A DNA stretch of 46,820 bases from an uncultured Bacteroidales bacterium (lineage in GTDB: Bacteria; Bacteroidota; Bacteroidia; Bacteroidales; Paludibacteraceae), in contig CADCCH010000011.1 in NCBI GenBank assembly GCA_902799875.1, positions 26,434 through 73,253 on the forward strand, in the 5' to 3' direction. Within the stretch, counting starts at the first letter, position 1. Every line of letters begins with the position of its first letter. This document shows positions 25,328 through 33,308 of this stretch, piece after piece. The notes beneath the pieces were generated by a model, which worked only from the letters and a program-made list of their open reading frames with translations, did no database searches and had not been told where the DNA came from. The translations under genes and the position numbers were made by a program.

Positions 25328-25566
25328 AATGCATGCTTTTTCCCATCTGTGGATACAAATTGGTGGGGGGTACAAATTGTACCCCACACAGAATCCAACT
25401 CACTGTCCCGTGAACGTAAACGCTTAACATACTGTTTAACATCCACACTATCCGTTAGGATCTGCACAATGTCTTGAACTGCAAAATAATACTTTTCTTG
25501 TTCTTCATTCCACACAACACGTATTTTCTGTCCTTCAAATAATTTGATAACTGATTCGTTCGCCAT
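25324..25566 (-). pseudogene. Bro-N type phage antirepressor, N-terminal fragment
   Basis: The 80-residue product (MANESVIKLFEGQKIRVVWN...) matches the start of Bro-N family proteins of Bacteroidetes prophages (YYFAVQDIVQILTDS, then TPHQFVSTDGKK). Full-length members continue for another 100 or more residues after STDGKK; here a stop comes three residues later (HAL). It is therefore probably a truncated gene, although the promoter at 25585-25615 is intact and a short product could still be made. Confidence 0.65.
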
Positions 25567-25584
25567 AGGGTTTCAAATTTTCTG

Positions 25585-25615
25585 CAAAGATACAAAAAAA
25601 TTTTGATATATGCAA
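25585..25615 (-). promoter_or_regulatory. Bacteroidetes promoter of the Bro-N fragment
   Basis: On the minus strand TTG at 25615-25613, 20 nt, then TATCTTTG at 25592-25585. The predicted start is only about 12 nt before the ATG. Confidence 0.75.
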
Positions 25616-25776
25616 GTTTTTTTCGAAAAAAATGAGACAGTAGGGAAATAGGTTTTTGTAAGAAGCTAAATGCAAACAGATTACACATTGTTTTGCTGTT
25701 GCGAGGGGTATAAAGCGGAACAAAGGCATGTACGAAAAGAGCTTGAGGGGCCGTATATATTATATAATAGAGATCA

Positions 25777-25803
25777 CGAGACCTCGATACTGCGAGACCT
25801 CGA
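25777..25803. repeat. Direct repeat upstream of DUF3987 gene
   Basis: CGAGACCTCGA occurs at 25777-25787 and 25793-25803 with a 16-bp period, 27 bp before the ATG at 25831. It could be an operator. The rest of 25616-25776 is AT-rich and shows no gene; no TAnnTTTG box was found on the plus strand. Confidence 0.7.
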
Positions 25804-25830
25804 AAATGTTAAACCAAAACTTTAATTATT

Positions 25831-27123
25831 ATGATTACAAACCTTAATTTGATGGAGGGACAGGAAGACCTCCGCATTGTTGAGCATATCGACATGCAAA
25901 AACTTCCTGAGAGTGTACAACAGATGATTTCGCTGGCAAGTACGCCGGAAGAGCAGGACATTATTCTGATGGCGACGCTTGCGGCCGCGAGTGCGTGCGT
26001 ACCCAATTTGTATTTTACGTATGGTCCGACGGGCAAGAAGTACTACGCGAATCTGCAATGTTTTATTCTGGCTGCAGCTGCGAGCGGTAAGGGTATTGCG
26101 AACCAGGCGCTGGAGATGGCGCGGGTGGTGGACGAGCAGTATCCGATGTTGATTGCAGGCGACAGTACGTTAGCGGCATTTTATAAGGCATTGGAAGAAC
26201 AAGGCGGTGTCGGGTATATGCACGAGAGTGAAGGCAGCGTGATTACGGATATCTGGAAGTCCGGTGCAGCGAACTATAACACAGTTTTACGTAAGGCGGC
26301 GGAACACGAGGCGATTAGTCGGAATAGATGCAAAGGCGCATCGGAGATTAAGAATCCAAGGCTGAGTATGTTGCTAACGGGTACTTTCGGACAGTACAAG
26401 GCATTGGTACCGAGCGTAGAGAACGGATACTTCAGCCGATTGCTGACGATGGTGATACGCGGGACGAACGGTTTCGACAAACGGTACGTAAAATCCAAAG
26501 GCGGGCAGAGTGCTATTCCGAAGATTGTAGGACAGCGACTATTACGGACGTACGAGACACTGATGAACGCGGGTGAGCGGGAATGGAGTCTGACGGACGC
26601 GCAGAAAGAGCGGCTGGGCGAACATCTGGAAACAGAGTACGGGACGTTGATCGGACTATTAGGGGATAATTTCCACTCGGCGGTGATACGAATGGCGGTG
26701 CAGATAGAGCGCATCGCGATGATATTGACGGCGATGAGGGGGATAAACGGCGAATGCCATTCGCCGGCAACAGAAGAAGAGAACGGCGATAAAAATATCG
26801 CCGAAAGGCGCAATACCTTTTTCTGCACAGATGAGGATTATGAGACGGCAGAGATGATCGGGAATAAGATGTTGCTGCATATGGCGGCGGCGTATAGGAT
26901 GATTGACGGGGATGCACAGGAGGTGGTACCGGAGATAAAGCCGCTGGATCAGAGGAAGGTGCTGTTTGAGCAGTTGAAACCCGAATACAAACTCCAAGAA
27001 CTCATAACCGAGGCAAAAAGTCAGGGCATCTCACGAGCTACCGTCATCCGATGGAATGATGCTTGGCAAGAGCAAGGAATGGTTTCGAAAATCGAGTACG
27101 GTCATTACCGAAAAGCATGTTAA
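25831..27123 (+). CDS. DUF3987 family protein of mobile-element type
   Basis: This 430-aa protein has the DUF3987 core at about residues 25-330. A Walker A-like segment (LAAAASGKGI) is near residue 88, followed by HESEGSVITDIWKSG and LLTGTFGQYKALVPS. DUF3987 proteins are helicase/primase-like P-loop proteins found with VirE-N-type genes in Bacteroidetes mobile regions and surface-polysaccharide loci. The C-terminal 60 residues look like a helix-turn-helix tail (ELITEAKSQGISRATVIRWND). The ATG at 25831 is the first in frame, before a conserved start. A VirE-N primase partner is not present beside it, so this copy may be an isolated remnant of a larger module. Confidence 0.8.
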   Translation: MITNLNLMEGQEDLRIVEHIDMQKLPESVQQMISLASTPEEQDIILMATLAAASACVPNLYFTYGPTGKKYYANLQCFILAAAASGKGIANQALEMARVVDEQYPMLIAGDSTLAAFYKALEEQGGVGYMHESEGSVITDIWKSGAANYNTVLRKAAEHEAISRNRCKGASEIKNPRLSMLLTGTFGQYKALVPSVENGYFSRLLTMVIRGTNGFDKRYVKSKGGQSAIPKIVGQRLLRTYETLMNAGEREWSLTDAQKERLGEHLETEYGTLIGLLGDNFHSAVIRMAVQIERIAMILTAMRGINGECHSPATEEENGDKNIAERRNTFFCTDEDYETAEMIGNKMLLHMAAAYRMIDGDAQEVVPEIKPLDQRKVLFEQLKPEYKLQELITEAKSQGISRATVIRWNDAWQEQGMVSKIEYGHYRKAC

Positions 27124-27128
27124 GCCAT

Positions 27129-27210
27129 GAGACTCTGAGACTCTTTGAGACTCCGGATTACACCTATCATGCTGGTTTTATGGCGATTGCAAAAAGAGTC
27201 TCAGAGTCTC
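27129..27210. repeat. 18-bp perfect inverted repeat of GAGACTC units
   Basis: The arm 27129-27146 (GAGACTCTGAGACTCTTT) is the exact reverse complement of 27193-27210, with a 46-nt loop. Extra GAGACTC-like units lie just outside (27147-27153 and 27213-27218). It could form a hairpin in the transcript just after the DUF3987 stop, or be an operator or recombination site. Confidence 0.8.
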
Positions 27211-27229
27211 ACAGTCTCACGACATTTTT

Positions 27230-27246
27230 GTCGGATACAATCCGAC
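27230..27246. repeat. Short inverted repeat
   Basis: GTCGGAT and ATCCGAC arms are separated by 3 nt. There is no T-tract after it, so it is not a clear terminator. Bases 27247-27374 hold nothing else I can support beyond an AT-rich stretch before the next gene. Confidence 0.5.
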
Positions 27247-27374
27247 CTAATAGACAAAACTCGATGATGGGGTGTGGGTAGGACGACGTTAGGTAGTCGT
27301 ACCGATGATATCGAACATATATCCAACAAATATCAAACTTATTAATAAATTATAACTAACGATTCTAAGCAATT

Positions 27375-27776
27375 ATGGCACAAGCAGAACTGAGCGTAGG
27401 CTTTGATTGGCTACGCGGCAAATTGAAACGGGATTCCGAAGTGGTGAGCCGCTTGAAAGAATACCGAGCAGACGACGGGACGCTGATTAAGTACGGTCCC
27501 CAGGAAATCTATTTTAAGGAAAAACGCGATTACAAGCGTCATCCGCGTCGTGGCGCGGAGGAGGTACAGGCGCAGAAATGGAAAGAGGCCTGTCGTGGGG
27601 CGAGCATGATTATTAAGGATAAAACGCACCCGCGATATGGCGAGTTACGCGCACGATGGAATGCCCAATTGAAGGGGCAGCCGGATGCGTTGTTGGATCC
27701 CAAGCGGGTAACGATGTTTCCGAATTTCGTGCGGGTTATTCTTCTGAAGGAGCTTGAAAGCGGAAGTACCCCATAG
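27375..27776 (+). CDS. Conserved-looking hypothetical protein (133 aa)
   Basis: I do not recognise this family with certainty. The product starts MAQAELSVGFDWLRGKLKRD and is basic, with KEKRDYKRHPRRGAEEVQAQ in the middle and FPNFVRVILLKELESG at the end. There is no signal peptide or membrane segment. Small basic proteins with this position after DUF3987 occur in Bacteroidetes mobile regions, so a DNA-binding or accessory role is conceivable. It begins 251 nt after the DUF3987 stop, behind an AT-rich leader. Its last 41 bp overlap the end of the convergent gene at 27736-28902. Confidence 0.65.
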   Translation: MAQAELSVGFDWLRGKLKRDSEVVSRLKEYRADDGTLIKYGPQEIYFKEKRDYKRHPRRGAEEVQAQKWKEACRGASMIIKDKTHPRYGELRARWNAQLKGQPDALLDPKRVTMFPNFVRVILLKELESGSTP

Positions 27777-28902
27777 CCTCGAGGGCTATGACTTCGTCAC
27801 GCACTTCCGGGGTATAGCGTCCGTGTTCTTTCATGGCGCGCCGGAACTGCGAGGCGTTGTTGCGCTCCATATAATTGATTTTGAGGTGTTCGCTGAGCCA
27901 CTGGCGCATATCTTTATCCCCGCATTTACGGCGGATATAGCCGAGTTGGCGCATGGCATAGACAGCGGTAGTGAGGTCGCGGAAATGAGCAGGATGCTGC
28001 TCGGCCAATTGGAGATGGTAGAGGAGATGTTCTTGGACCTCCGGAGGCACATCATCCGCCCAGAAACGGAGCTCTTTCTTAGGCAGGAGTCGTTCAGTAA
28101 GGAACTTGGTCCATTCCTTTTGCCATTGGAGCCAGTCTTGCTTTTCGGAAGCATCCAATTGGTCTATCTCATCGGACAGGAGTGCCCAGTCGGTTTCCTG
28201 CGAGAAGATATATTTGCGGTCTGCAGAGGTAATCTTCGCACCGGGTATCTCCTGCTTCATTGCTACATATTCGTCGGAGAGCCAGAGGAGGTACCGCTCC
28301 ATGATGTCGGCGGCTTTCTCACCTTCGAAAAAGAAGGTGGGTTTTTCCGTCTCGTCCGGCATATCCGCCAGCTGGATGACAGTCTGGACATCGGTCCAGT
28401 CGGTTTGGAGTAATCGCTGGCGACGTGTCTCGACGCGGGCAGCATCGATGAGCCATTGTGCGAAAGGTATTTTCCAAGGCATCGGGACCCATATATGTTC
28501 GCCAAAAGGCTCCAACACCAGCCGGTGCATGTAAGCCACCAGCAGTTCCATTGCGAGGGAAAAGAGGCGTTTATTGGGGCAGAGTTCGACAAGGGAGCGC
28601 TTTCCGTCAACGAGCTGGACGTAGTTATCGCGCAGTTGGTTGATTTCGGCAGAGAGATAGCCCCAGTCGTCACGCAGCACCTCGCGGTCGTAACGGGCGA
28701 AAAACTGCTCTTTCTCGGCGTCGGTATAGAGGCATATACCGCGGGTGTTTCCCTCGTCGGTATCTACCAGCAGCACCGCCGCGAGGGCAGCGCCAAGAAA
28801 TCCGCCGAAGACGAATTCATCCTCGTCATCGGCGAGGATCACATAGAGCCGATGTGCCTCATAGCGCATGGCGGGGGAGAAGATGTAATCGGAAAGGAGC
28901 AT
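27736..28902 (-). CDS. Hypothetical cytoplasmic protein (388 aa)
   Basis: I do not recognise this protein. It is Asp/Glu/Trp-rich and helical, with no signal peptide. The N-terminal part (YVILADDEDEFVFGGFLGAA) is hydrophobic enough for a buried core. The C-terminal 90 residues (AVYAMRQLGYIRRKCGDKDM, SQFRRAMKEHGRYTPEV) resemble a helical C-terminal domain seen in several Bacteroidales proteins of unknown function. The start at 28902 lies inside the end of the Lnb-like gene (44-bp overlap), so translation may be coupled; a later ATG at 28869 is possible. The 3' end overlaps the convergent 133-aa gene. Confidence 0.65.
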   Translation of the reverse strand: MLLSDYIFSPAMRYEAHRLYVILADDEDEFVFGGFLGAALAAVLLVDTDEGNTRGICLYTDAEKEQFFARYDREVLRDDWGYLSAEINQLRDNYVQLVDGKRSLVELCPNKRLFSLAMELLVAYMHRLVLEPFGEHIWVPMPWKIPFAQWLIDAARVETRRQRLLQTDWTDVQTVIQLADMPDETEKPTFFFEGEKAADIMERYLLWLSDEYVAMKQEIPGAKITSADRKYIFSQETDWALLSDEIDQLDASEKQDWLQWQKEWTKFLTERLLPKKELRFWADDVPPEVQEHLLYHLQLAEQHPAHFRDLTTAVYAMRQLGYIRRKCGDKDMRQWLSEHLKINYMERNNASQFRRAMKEHGRYTPEVRDEVIALEAMGYFRFQAPSEE

Positions 28903-30064
28903 GGAAATGTTGTTTTACCAGGACGACGATGAAGGAGAGGGCGAGGATGATATGCGGCCAATCGACGAGCACATGTCCCCAGAAGAACTCGCCTATCATC
29001 ACGAGGCACCAGATAATGAGGATTGCCGCATAAGGCAAAGCCCAATACTTACGCCAATGCCAAAAAATAGCCGGCAGGATGTTAAAAGGAACGATGAGCC
29101 AGTTCCAATCGGTACACGGGAGGTTTGAGAAAAGGATCAGATATGTCATCACCGCACCTATCGCCGTGTACAAAGCTAACAAGGCATAATCCACCGCCTT
29201 CCAGGGCGCGAAAGCCAAAAGAAGTAGCAAAATACTCACCAAAAGCGGTGTACACCATGTGCCCTCATTATGCCGCGTAGCCTCCAGCAAAACGCGGGGT
29301 TCACTGTCTAATACCGGCTTGCCGTTATCAAACGTAGCACGTTGCCATACCTCCACCAAGTCGGTCGGCACAATCAGTTTCTGCTCGCAGGGATAGTCTT
29401 TATCTGCTTCTGAGCCAATTAAAAGATACGATACAAACTCATACCACGGAGAGTTGTCCACAAATGAACATGCGATTTCACGCATCGTATGCTGCGTATA
29501 TTTATCCGACCATGGCGCATAATGGATAGCAGTATGCCCAATTGCCTCGTGCATAACGTGAACAACCGACTTCGCACATCCGCGACGGAAATAATCGTAA
29601 GGAATATTTGCTCCTTCTGCCACATGGTTGTCCATGATTCGCCAGAGGTTCTGTTTTTGCAAGGGAGTGAGATTAATCGTATATTCTTTCACTCCGCGAC
29701 CGGAATAACGATACACATCCAGAAATAGGGGTGTCGGGAAGGCATACATACCCATCTTCAAATCACCCATAAGGAACGTTCCTATCTTATCCCGCACATT
29801 TTCGCTCTCATACGTAAAGATATAATCGAGGTCGAAAACAGGACATTGCAAATGCAGCGCGGCATGACCAAGCGTTGAATAGAGAACCTCATCCGGATCG
29901 CAGACTACCAGACTGACTGTCACAAAATCCGGGGCGAGGCGGTCGATAGTGTCGTTAAAGCCTTGTGCGGCATTCCGCTCCGCAACAGACATGGCGGGTT
30001 CCTGGGCAGAAACAGATGCCGCTAACAAGAGTAATGATAGGATAGTATGGATTTTTCGCAACAT
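28859..30064 (-). CDS. DUF4105 (Lnb N-terminal-like) membrane protein
   Basis: This 401-aa protein has a signal peptide (MLRKIHTILSLLLLAASVSA). It has a periplasmic DUF4105 domain at about residues 35-250 with VSLVVCDPDEVLYSTLGHAA and the RRGCAKSVVHVMHEA segment, which supply the His and Cys expected for this Cys/His papain-like fold. C-terminally it has four to five membrane helices (LLVSILLLLLAFAPW, YALLALYTAIGAVMTYLILF, AILIIWCLVMIGEFFWG, IILALSFIVVLV). DUF4105 is the domain of Lnb, the lipoprotein intramolecular transacylase that makes lyso-form lipoproteins, so a lipoprotein- or envelope-linked acyl role is possible. The start is the ATG at 30064. A 5' copy of this gene is found at 31556-31732. 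Confidence 0.8.
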   Translation of the reverse strand: MLRKIHTILSLLLLAASVSAQEPAMSVAERNAAQGFNDTIDRLAPDFVTVSLVVCDPDEVLYSTLGHAALHLQCPVFDLDYIFTYESENVRDKIGTFLMGDLKMGMYAFPTPLFLDVYRYSGRGVKEYTINLTPLQKQNLWRIMDNHVAEGANIPYDYFRRGCAKSVVHVMHEAIGHTAIHYAPWSDKYTQHTMREIACSFVDNSPWYEFVSYLLIGSEADKDYPCEQKLIVPTDLVEVWQRATFDNGKPVLDSEPRVLLEATRHNEGTWCTPLLVSILLLLLAFAPWKAVDYALLALYTAIGAVMTYLILFSNLPCTDWNWLIVPFNILPAIFWHWRKYWALPYAAILIIWCLVMIGEFFWGHVLVDWPHIILALSFIVVLVKQHFHAPFRLHLLPRHAL

Positions 30065-30147
30065 AGTTTACTCGGGATTAAGGAATTAAATGGATTATCT
30101 ATCGCTTTCATGATTTTATTATTAAAAGTAATAAAATTCAAATCAAA

Positions 30148-31461
30148 CTACATATCGTTTATGGATAAGCCTTTTAACACGAACTGATACTTTCCAAACG
30201 TCCCAGCAGGAAGGTTCGCTACTTTTTCCTCTAACTTCGATATACTGAGTTTGCGCTCATTGCGTTTGACTTCAGCAATCAAGCCGGAATGGTTAAATTC
30301 ATCCAGCGCAACCACATCTATCTCATTTCCACCTTTCTTATCCCACCAGTTACCTACCTGCGAGTATTGACCTGACTCCATCAACTGCATTTGAAAATAA
30401 CGCTCCAGCGTACGGCCGGTGAACTGCTCATAGTGGGTATTGATATTTTCTCGCAAGAGCCTCAACTGTCCGCTCTCTACCAAAGCCTGATACGGACAGA
30501 TAAAACGGAACCAGAAACGCAGGAAAGGATCTGTGATTTCATACGAAGATATCTTGGAGTTCGGCGAAGCAAGGATAGGTCGAATGCGCGAAATCATCCC
30601 AAAGTTATTCTCAAGATTAAGCAAGAAGACCCCACTATCCTTCTGCAACGCCCCATCAATATCGCTACGATGATTGAGACCGGAGGCGATGAGCTGCAAG
30701 ATGGAATAGTAGGTGTTATAATCCGAGCCAAACTCGTTATTGATCAAATCCCTACCCTCTGACAAAAAATACGAATCCATGCGGCAGACATAATTGAGCA
30801 TTTTCTCCTTTGTATAGCAACCTGCATCCATCAGGAGTTCCACATACTTGGCTACTCCTCCGGTAAGCATATAGAGGCAAAGCAAGTCCTCGTTTTTATA
30901 GTTCGGACAATGGTCACGGAAAATCTGCTTGAAAGTATCAATGGCAAACGGCCGCAAAGTCATTTTTGAAGTAGGACGACCATAGAGCGGTTCATTCTCA
31001 TTCTCGAAAATTCGCTTCATCAGCGACATGATACTACCGGACGCGATGAGGTTGATATGCGACTGTGTATGATACCGATCCCATATATCCTGTATCTCGC
31101 TGAAGATAGCTGAGTTCACTTTATAGAGATTCTGAAACTCATCGATGATAAGCGTAAAAGGACGTGTAACAGACTCCCTCATAATAACCTCAAACAAGTC
31201 GCGGAAATGGGTCAATGTACCATAGACCTGTATATGCAACTGCTCCTCTATGGCACGCTGAAACTTCTGACATAGAAACGCTTCGCTATCTTTCGAAACA
31301 AATAGATAAGCCGACTCTACACTTTGTGTAGCACGCATAATTAGCGAAGTCTTGCCTACGCGGCGACGTCCCATCAGAACGGTAAACGTAGCACTATTAC
31401 GAGACTGCTCTTCTATCGAATGCAGAACTTCCAATTCCGCTTCCCTGTCGTAGAACTTCAT
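30148..31461 (-). CDS. AAA ATPase with DUF234-type C-terminus
   Basis: This 437-aa protein has the archaeal-type ATPase domain (PF01637-like): Walker A GRRRVGKTS at residues 31-39, Walker B FTLIIDEFQN near residue 114, and a sensor-like NLIASGS near 151. The C-terminal part from about residue 300 matches DUF234 (YEITDPFLRFWFRFI, then a nuclease-like GNEIDVVALDE...LIAEVKRNE). The PD-(D/E)XK-like residues D, E and K in that last segment suggest a nuclease-type fold. Such genes are numerous in Bacteroidetes and their function is not settled. It has its own promoter at 31508-31538 and lies between a 5' fragment of the DUF4105 gene and the full DUF4105 gene. Confidence 0.88.
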   Translation of the reverse strand: MKFYDREAELEVLHSIEEQSRNSATFTVLMGRRRVGKTSLIMRATQSVESAYLFVSKDSEAFLCQKFQRAIEEQLHIQVYGTLTHFRDLFEVIMRESVTRPFTLIIDEFQNLYKVNSAIFSEIQDIWDRYHTQSHINLIASGSIMSLMKRIFENENEPLYGRPTSKMTLRPFAIDTFKQIFRDHCPNYKNEDLLCLYMLTGGVAKYVELLMDAGCYTKEKMLNYVCRMDSYFLSEGRDLINNEFGSDYNTYYSILQLIASGLNHRSDIDGALQKDSGVFLLNLENNFGMISRIRPILASPNSKISSYEITDPFLRFWFRFICPYQALVESGQLRLLRENINTHYEQFTGRTLERYFQMQLMESGQYSQVGNWWDKKGGNEIDVVALDEFNHSGLIAEVKRNERKLSISKLEEKVANLPAGTFGKYQFVLKGLSINDM

Positions 31462-31503
31462 AATGTTAATCCGTATTAATATTAATGGACATTTACAAAA
31501 TCC

Positions 31504-31543
31504 GCTGCAAAGGTACTGCTTTTTTTTGAACTATGCAAGCGTT
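31504..31543 (-). promoter_or_regulatory. Repeated promoter cassette (DUF234 ATPase)
   Basis: On the minus strand TTG at 31538-31536, 20 nt, then TACCTTTG at 31515-31508. All 40 nt of this segment are identical to 33181-33220 upstream of hipB, well beyond the two boxes. Confidence 0.85.
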
Positions 31544-31555
31544 TGGATAAAAAAA

Positions 31556-31732
31556 TTATTTTCGGCAGGAGAGAAACTGCTTAAACACTGTCACAAAATC
31601 CGGGGCGAGGCGGTCGATAGTGTCGTTGAAGCCTTGGGCAGCATTGCGTTCCGCAACAGACATCTCCTGAGCCTGCATATTTGCTATGCACACGAGAAGC
31701 ATAATATTAAGTACTAATCGTATGTGTTTCAT
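31556..31732 (-). pseudogene. 5' fragment of a DUF4105 (Lnb-like) gene
   Basis: This is a 58-codon frame with its own signal peptide (MKHIRLVLNIMLLVCIANMQ). Residues 24-49 (from MSVAERNAAQGFNDTIDRLA to DFVTV) are identical to the start of the mature DUF4105 protein encoded at 28859-30064. Over about 73 bp the DNA differs at only about five positions. After DFVTV the frame runs nine residues and stops. It begins in an ATGA overlap with the hipA stop, so it would be translated with hipA. It is either a remnant or a very short secreted peptide. Confidence 0.8.
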
Positions 31733-32808
31733 AAATGCGTTTTAATTTCTTCGATGATTTGCTTGGCCCGTTTGGTATTGATACGGATGGTTTCACCAAC
31801 TGCAATCAGGTCTTGCTCCGTTGGATTACCCTGCCCCATAACGGACGTAGCATGCTGTCCATGGTACCCCTCCACACAAGGCAATAAATCATAGGCAGGA
31901 GATAATCGCCATTTGCCTTCTTGCCAAATGAAGGAGAAGTTCTTCGCATGATCATCTTTGTTCTGTATCAACACATTAAACACCATTCTGCGAAACATCT
32001 GCTCCACTTGTTGAGGCGATTGGGTCAGCCAACCGGTTAAACTCAGCAAGGTTTTATAATCCGTACGAGGTGGATTGATGCTCTCGCTTAATAGGGCTGC
32101 TGCCGTAGCGACATGTAACCGCTCTCCGGTATCCGTTCTATCGAATCGTTGCGAAGCGAAATACTTACCCTGAATCAAACGACATTCCGGAATCTCTATT
32201 CCGCATCGCTCCGCCAATTTCATATATTTGTATTCCTGTTCACCGATATCCTTTGGATCGTAGGTATGACGAAATTTGACGAGCCAATCTTTTCCATCTT
32301 TATGTAACAGGCATTTCGGTCGGCAACCACCGGAGTTTCCACTATTAAAATAGAGCACATCCGCGCCTTGAGTTTGCTTCTCAGAAAGCACATCCAAGGC
32401 TAACTGCTGCAAGTCATCCAACTCTGGCAACACAGCCTCTTTTATCGGGCTATTGGCCGGCTCATAACACAGCGCGCCCATTCCGGCATTGCCAATAATA
32501 GACAAACGCTGAAGGGGCGTCAACTGAAAATCGTCTATGCCTTTCTCTTTTAAGATACGATTCAGCAGATATCGTCCATATCCATCCGGCAGACTATCTT
32601 CGAAAATACCGAAATTACCATAAAAGGGAGCGCGCGGAGCAATGAAGAGTTTATTCTGAAGCGGCAATTCTAACGGCGAAATAGAGAACCCCGTCGCAAG
32701 CCATTCGTCGGCATATTGAAATACCGCCGACTCGCTATCCGGCGACATCATCAGCGTACCGACCAATCGACCGTGATACTTCACGTATAGTTTATCCACG
32801 TTTTGCAT
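31729..32808 (-). CDS. hipA: HipA-type serine/threonine kinase toxin
   Basis: This 359-aa protein has the HipA N-terminal domain (about residues 8-115) and the HipA kinase domain (about 150-330). Key motifs are present: GNSGGCRPKCLL (the family GSSGGARPK loop), LVKF with the ATP-binding lysine, QNKDDHAKNFSF (catalytic NxDDHxKN) and LSPAYDLLP (metal-binding Asp). HipA of E. coli phosphorylates glutamyl-tRNA synthetase and causes dormancy; the target here is unknown. It overlaps the end of hipB by 17 bp and is translated from the same transcript. The kinase looks intact. It is shorter than the 440-aa E. coli protein but typical of the shorter HipA form. Confidence 0.93.
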   Translation of the reverse strand: MQNVDKLYVKYHGRLVGTLMMSPDSESAVFQYADEWLATGFSISPLELPLQNKLFIAPRAPFYGNFGIFEDSLPDGYGRYLLNRILKEKGIDDFQLTPLQRLSIIGNAGMGALCYEPANSPIKEAVLPELDDLQQLALDVLSEKQTQGADVLYFNSGNSGGCRPKCLLHKDGKDWLVKFRHTYDPKDIGEQEYKYMKLAERCGIEIPECRLIQGKYFASQRFDRTDTGERLHVATAAALLSESINPPRTDYKTLLSLTGWLTQSPQQVEQMFRRMVFNVLIQNKDDHAKNFSFIWQEGKWRLSPAYDLLPCVEGYHGQHATSVMGQGNPTEQDLIAVGETIRINTKRAKQIIEEIKTHL

Positions 32809-33109
32809 GACTGCCTCGTTTGCGATTTTGATTAGTTCGAATCGTTTCCAATTCTTCCATAGTTTTGTATATCGGAGCCTGCATTAACTCTTTTAAAGAA
32901 TCCGTATATCCTAATGCCATCGCCAAATCGATATATTGCCGCAAAGAAATCGCATGATGCTGCTCAAAGCGCGCGATAGTCGGAGCAGGCACACCGGACA
33001 AGTCCGCTAAGGTCTGTCTGGACCAGCCTTTTTCTAACCGCCTACTTTGCAAGCGCTGCGCCAATTGCGCCATCAATTCTCCTGCAGATATTTGCTCAAA
33101 CTCATACAT
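32792..33109 (-). CDS. hipB: HipB-type XRE antitoxin and repressor
   Basis: This 105-aa protein has an XRE helix-turn-helix at about residues 12-65 (LQSRRLEKGWSRQTLADLSG, APTIARFEQ). It neutralises HipA and represses the operon in known systems. The gene starts with ATG at 33109, just before two near-identical 22-24-bp direct repeats that are good operator candidates, and is driven by the promoter at 33185-33215. The C-terminal tail (about residues 80-105) is basic. Confidence 0.92.
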   Translation of the reverse strand: MYEFEQISAGELMAQLAQRLQSRRLEKGWSRQTLADLSGVPAPTIARFEQHHAISLRQYIDLAMALGYTDSLKELMQAPIYKTMEELETIRTNQNRKRGSHAKRG

Positions 33110-33174
33110 CGATAACAGATATTATATTATGCATTATCTATTACTACTTGCGATTACAGATAGTATATTATCGC
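33110..33174. promoter_or_regulatory. Candidate HipB operators: two direct repeats
   Basis: Copy 1 at 33110-33132 begins CGATAACAGATATTATATTA and copy 2 at 33151-33174 begins CGATTACAGATAGTATATTA, differing at two of the first 20 positions. They lie 41 bp apart between the promoter and the hipB start codon. This is a typical place for autorepression. Confidence 0.65.
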
Positions 33175-33184
33175 AAATCAGCTG

Positions 33185-33215
33185 CAAAGGTACTGCTTTT
33201 TTTTGAACTATGCAA
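33185..33215 (-). promoter_or_regulatory. Repeated promoter cassette (hipBA)
   Basis: On the minus strand TTG at 33215-33213, 20 nt, then TACCTTTG at 33192-33185. It is identical to the DUF234 ATPase promoter over 40 nt. Confidence 0.85.
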
Positions 33216-33225
33216 GCGTTGGGGC

Positions 33226-33267
33226 AAAAAAATCGCACATACGCTCTCACGTACATGCGATTTTTTT
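33226..33267. terminator. Bidirectional hairpin terminator
   Basis: AAAAAAATCGCA is paired with TGCGATTTTTTT around a loop with a further TACG/CGTA pairing. It follows the stop of the DUF4143 ATPase gene on the minus strand and is read as a T-tailed hairpin from both sides. Confidence 0.85.
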
Positions 33268-33308
33268 GAGACTGCAGTAAAAAAGGTATCCACAGAAGGA
33301 AGAGGATA

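Noticed and set aside
27129..27220. CRISPR-like repeats (GAGACTC units)
   Set aside because: The units are 7-8 bp, abut each other and are inverted; there are no spacers of constant length and no cas genes.
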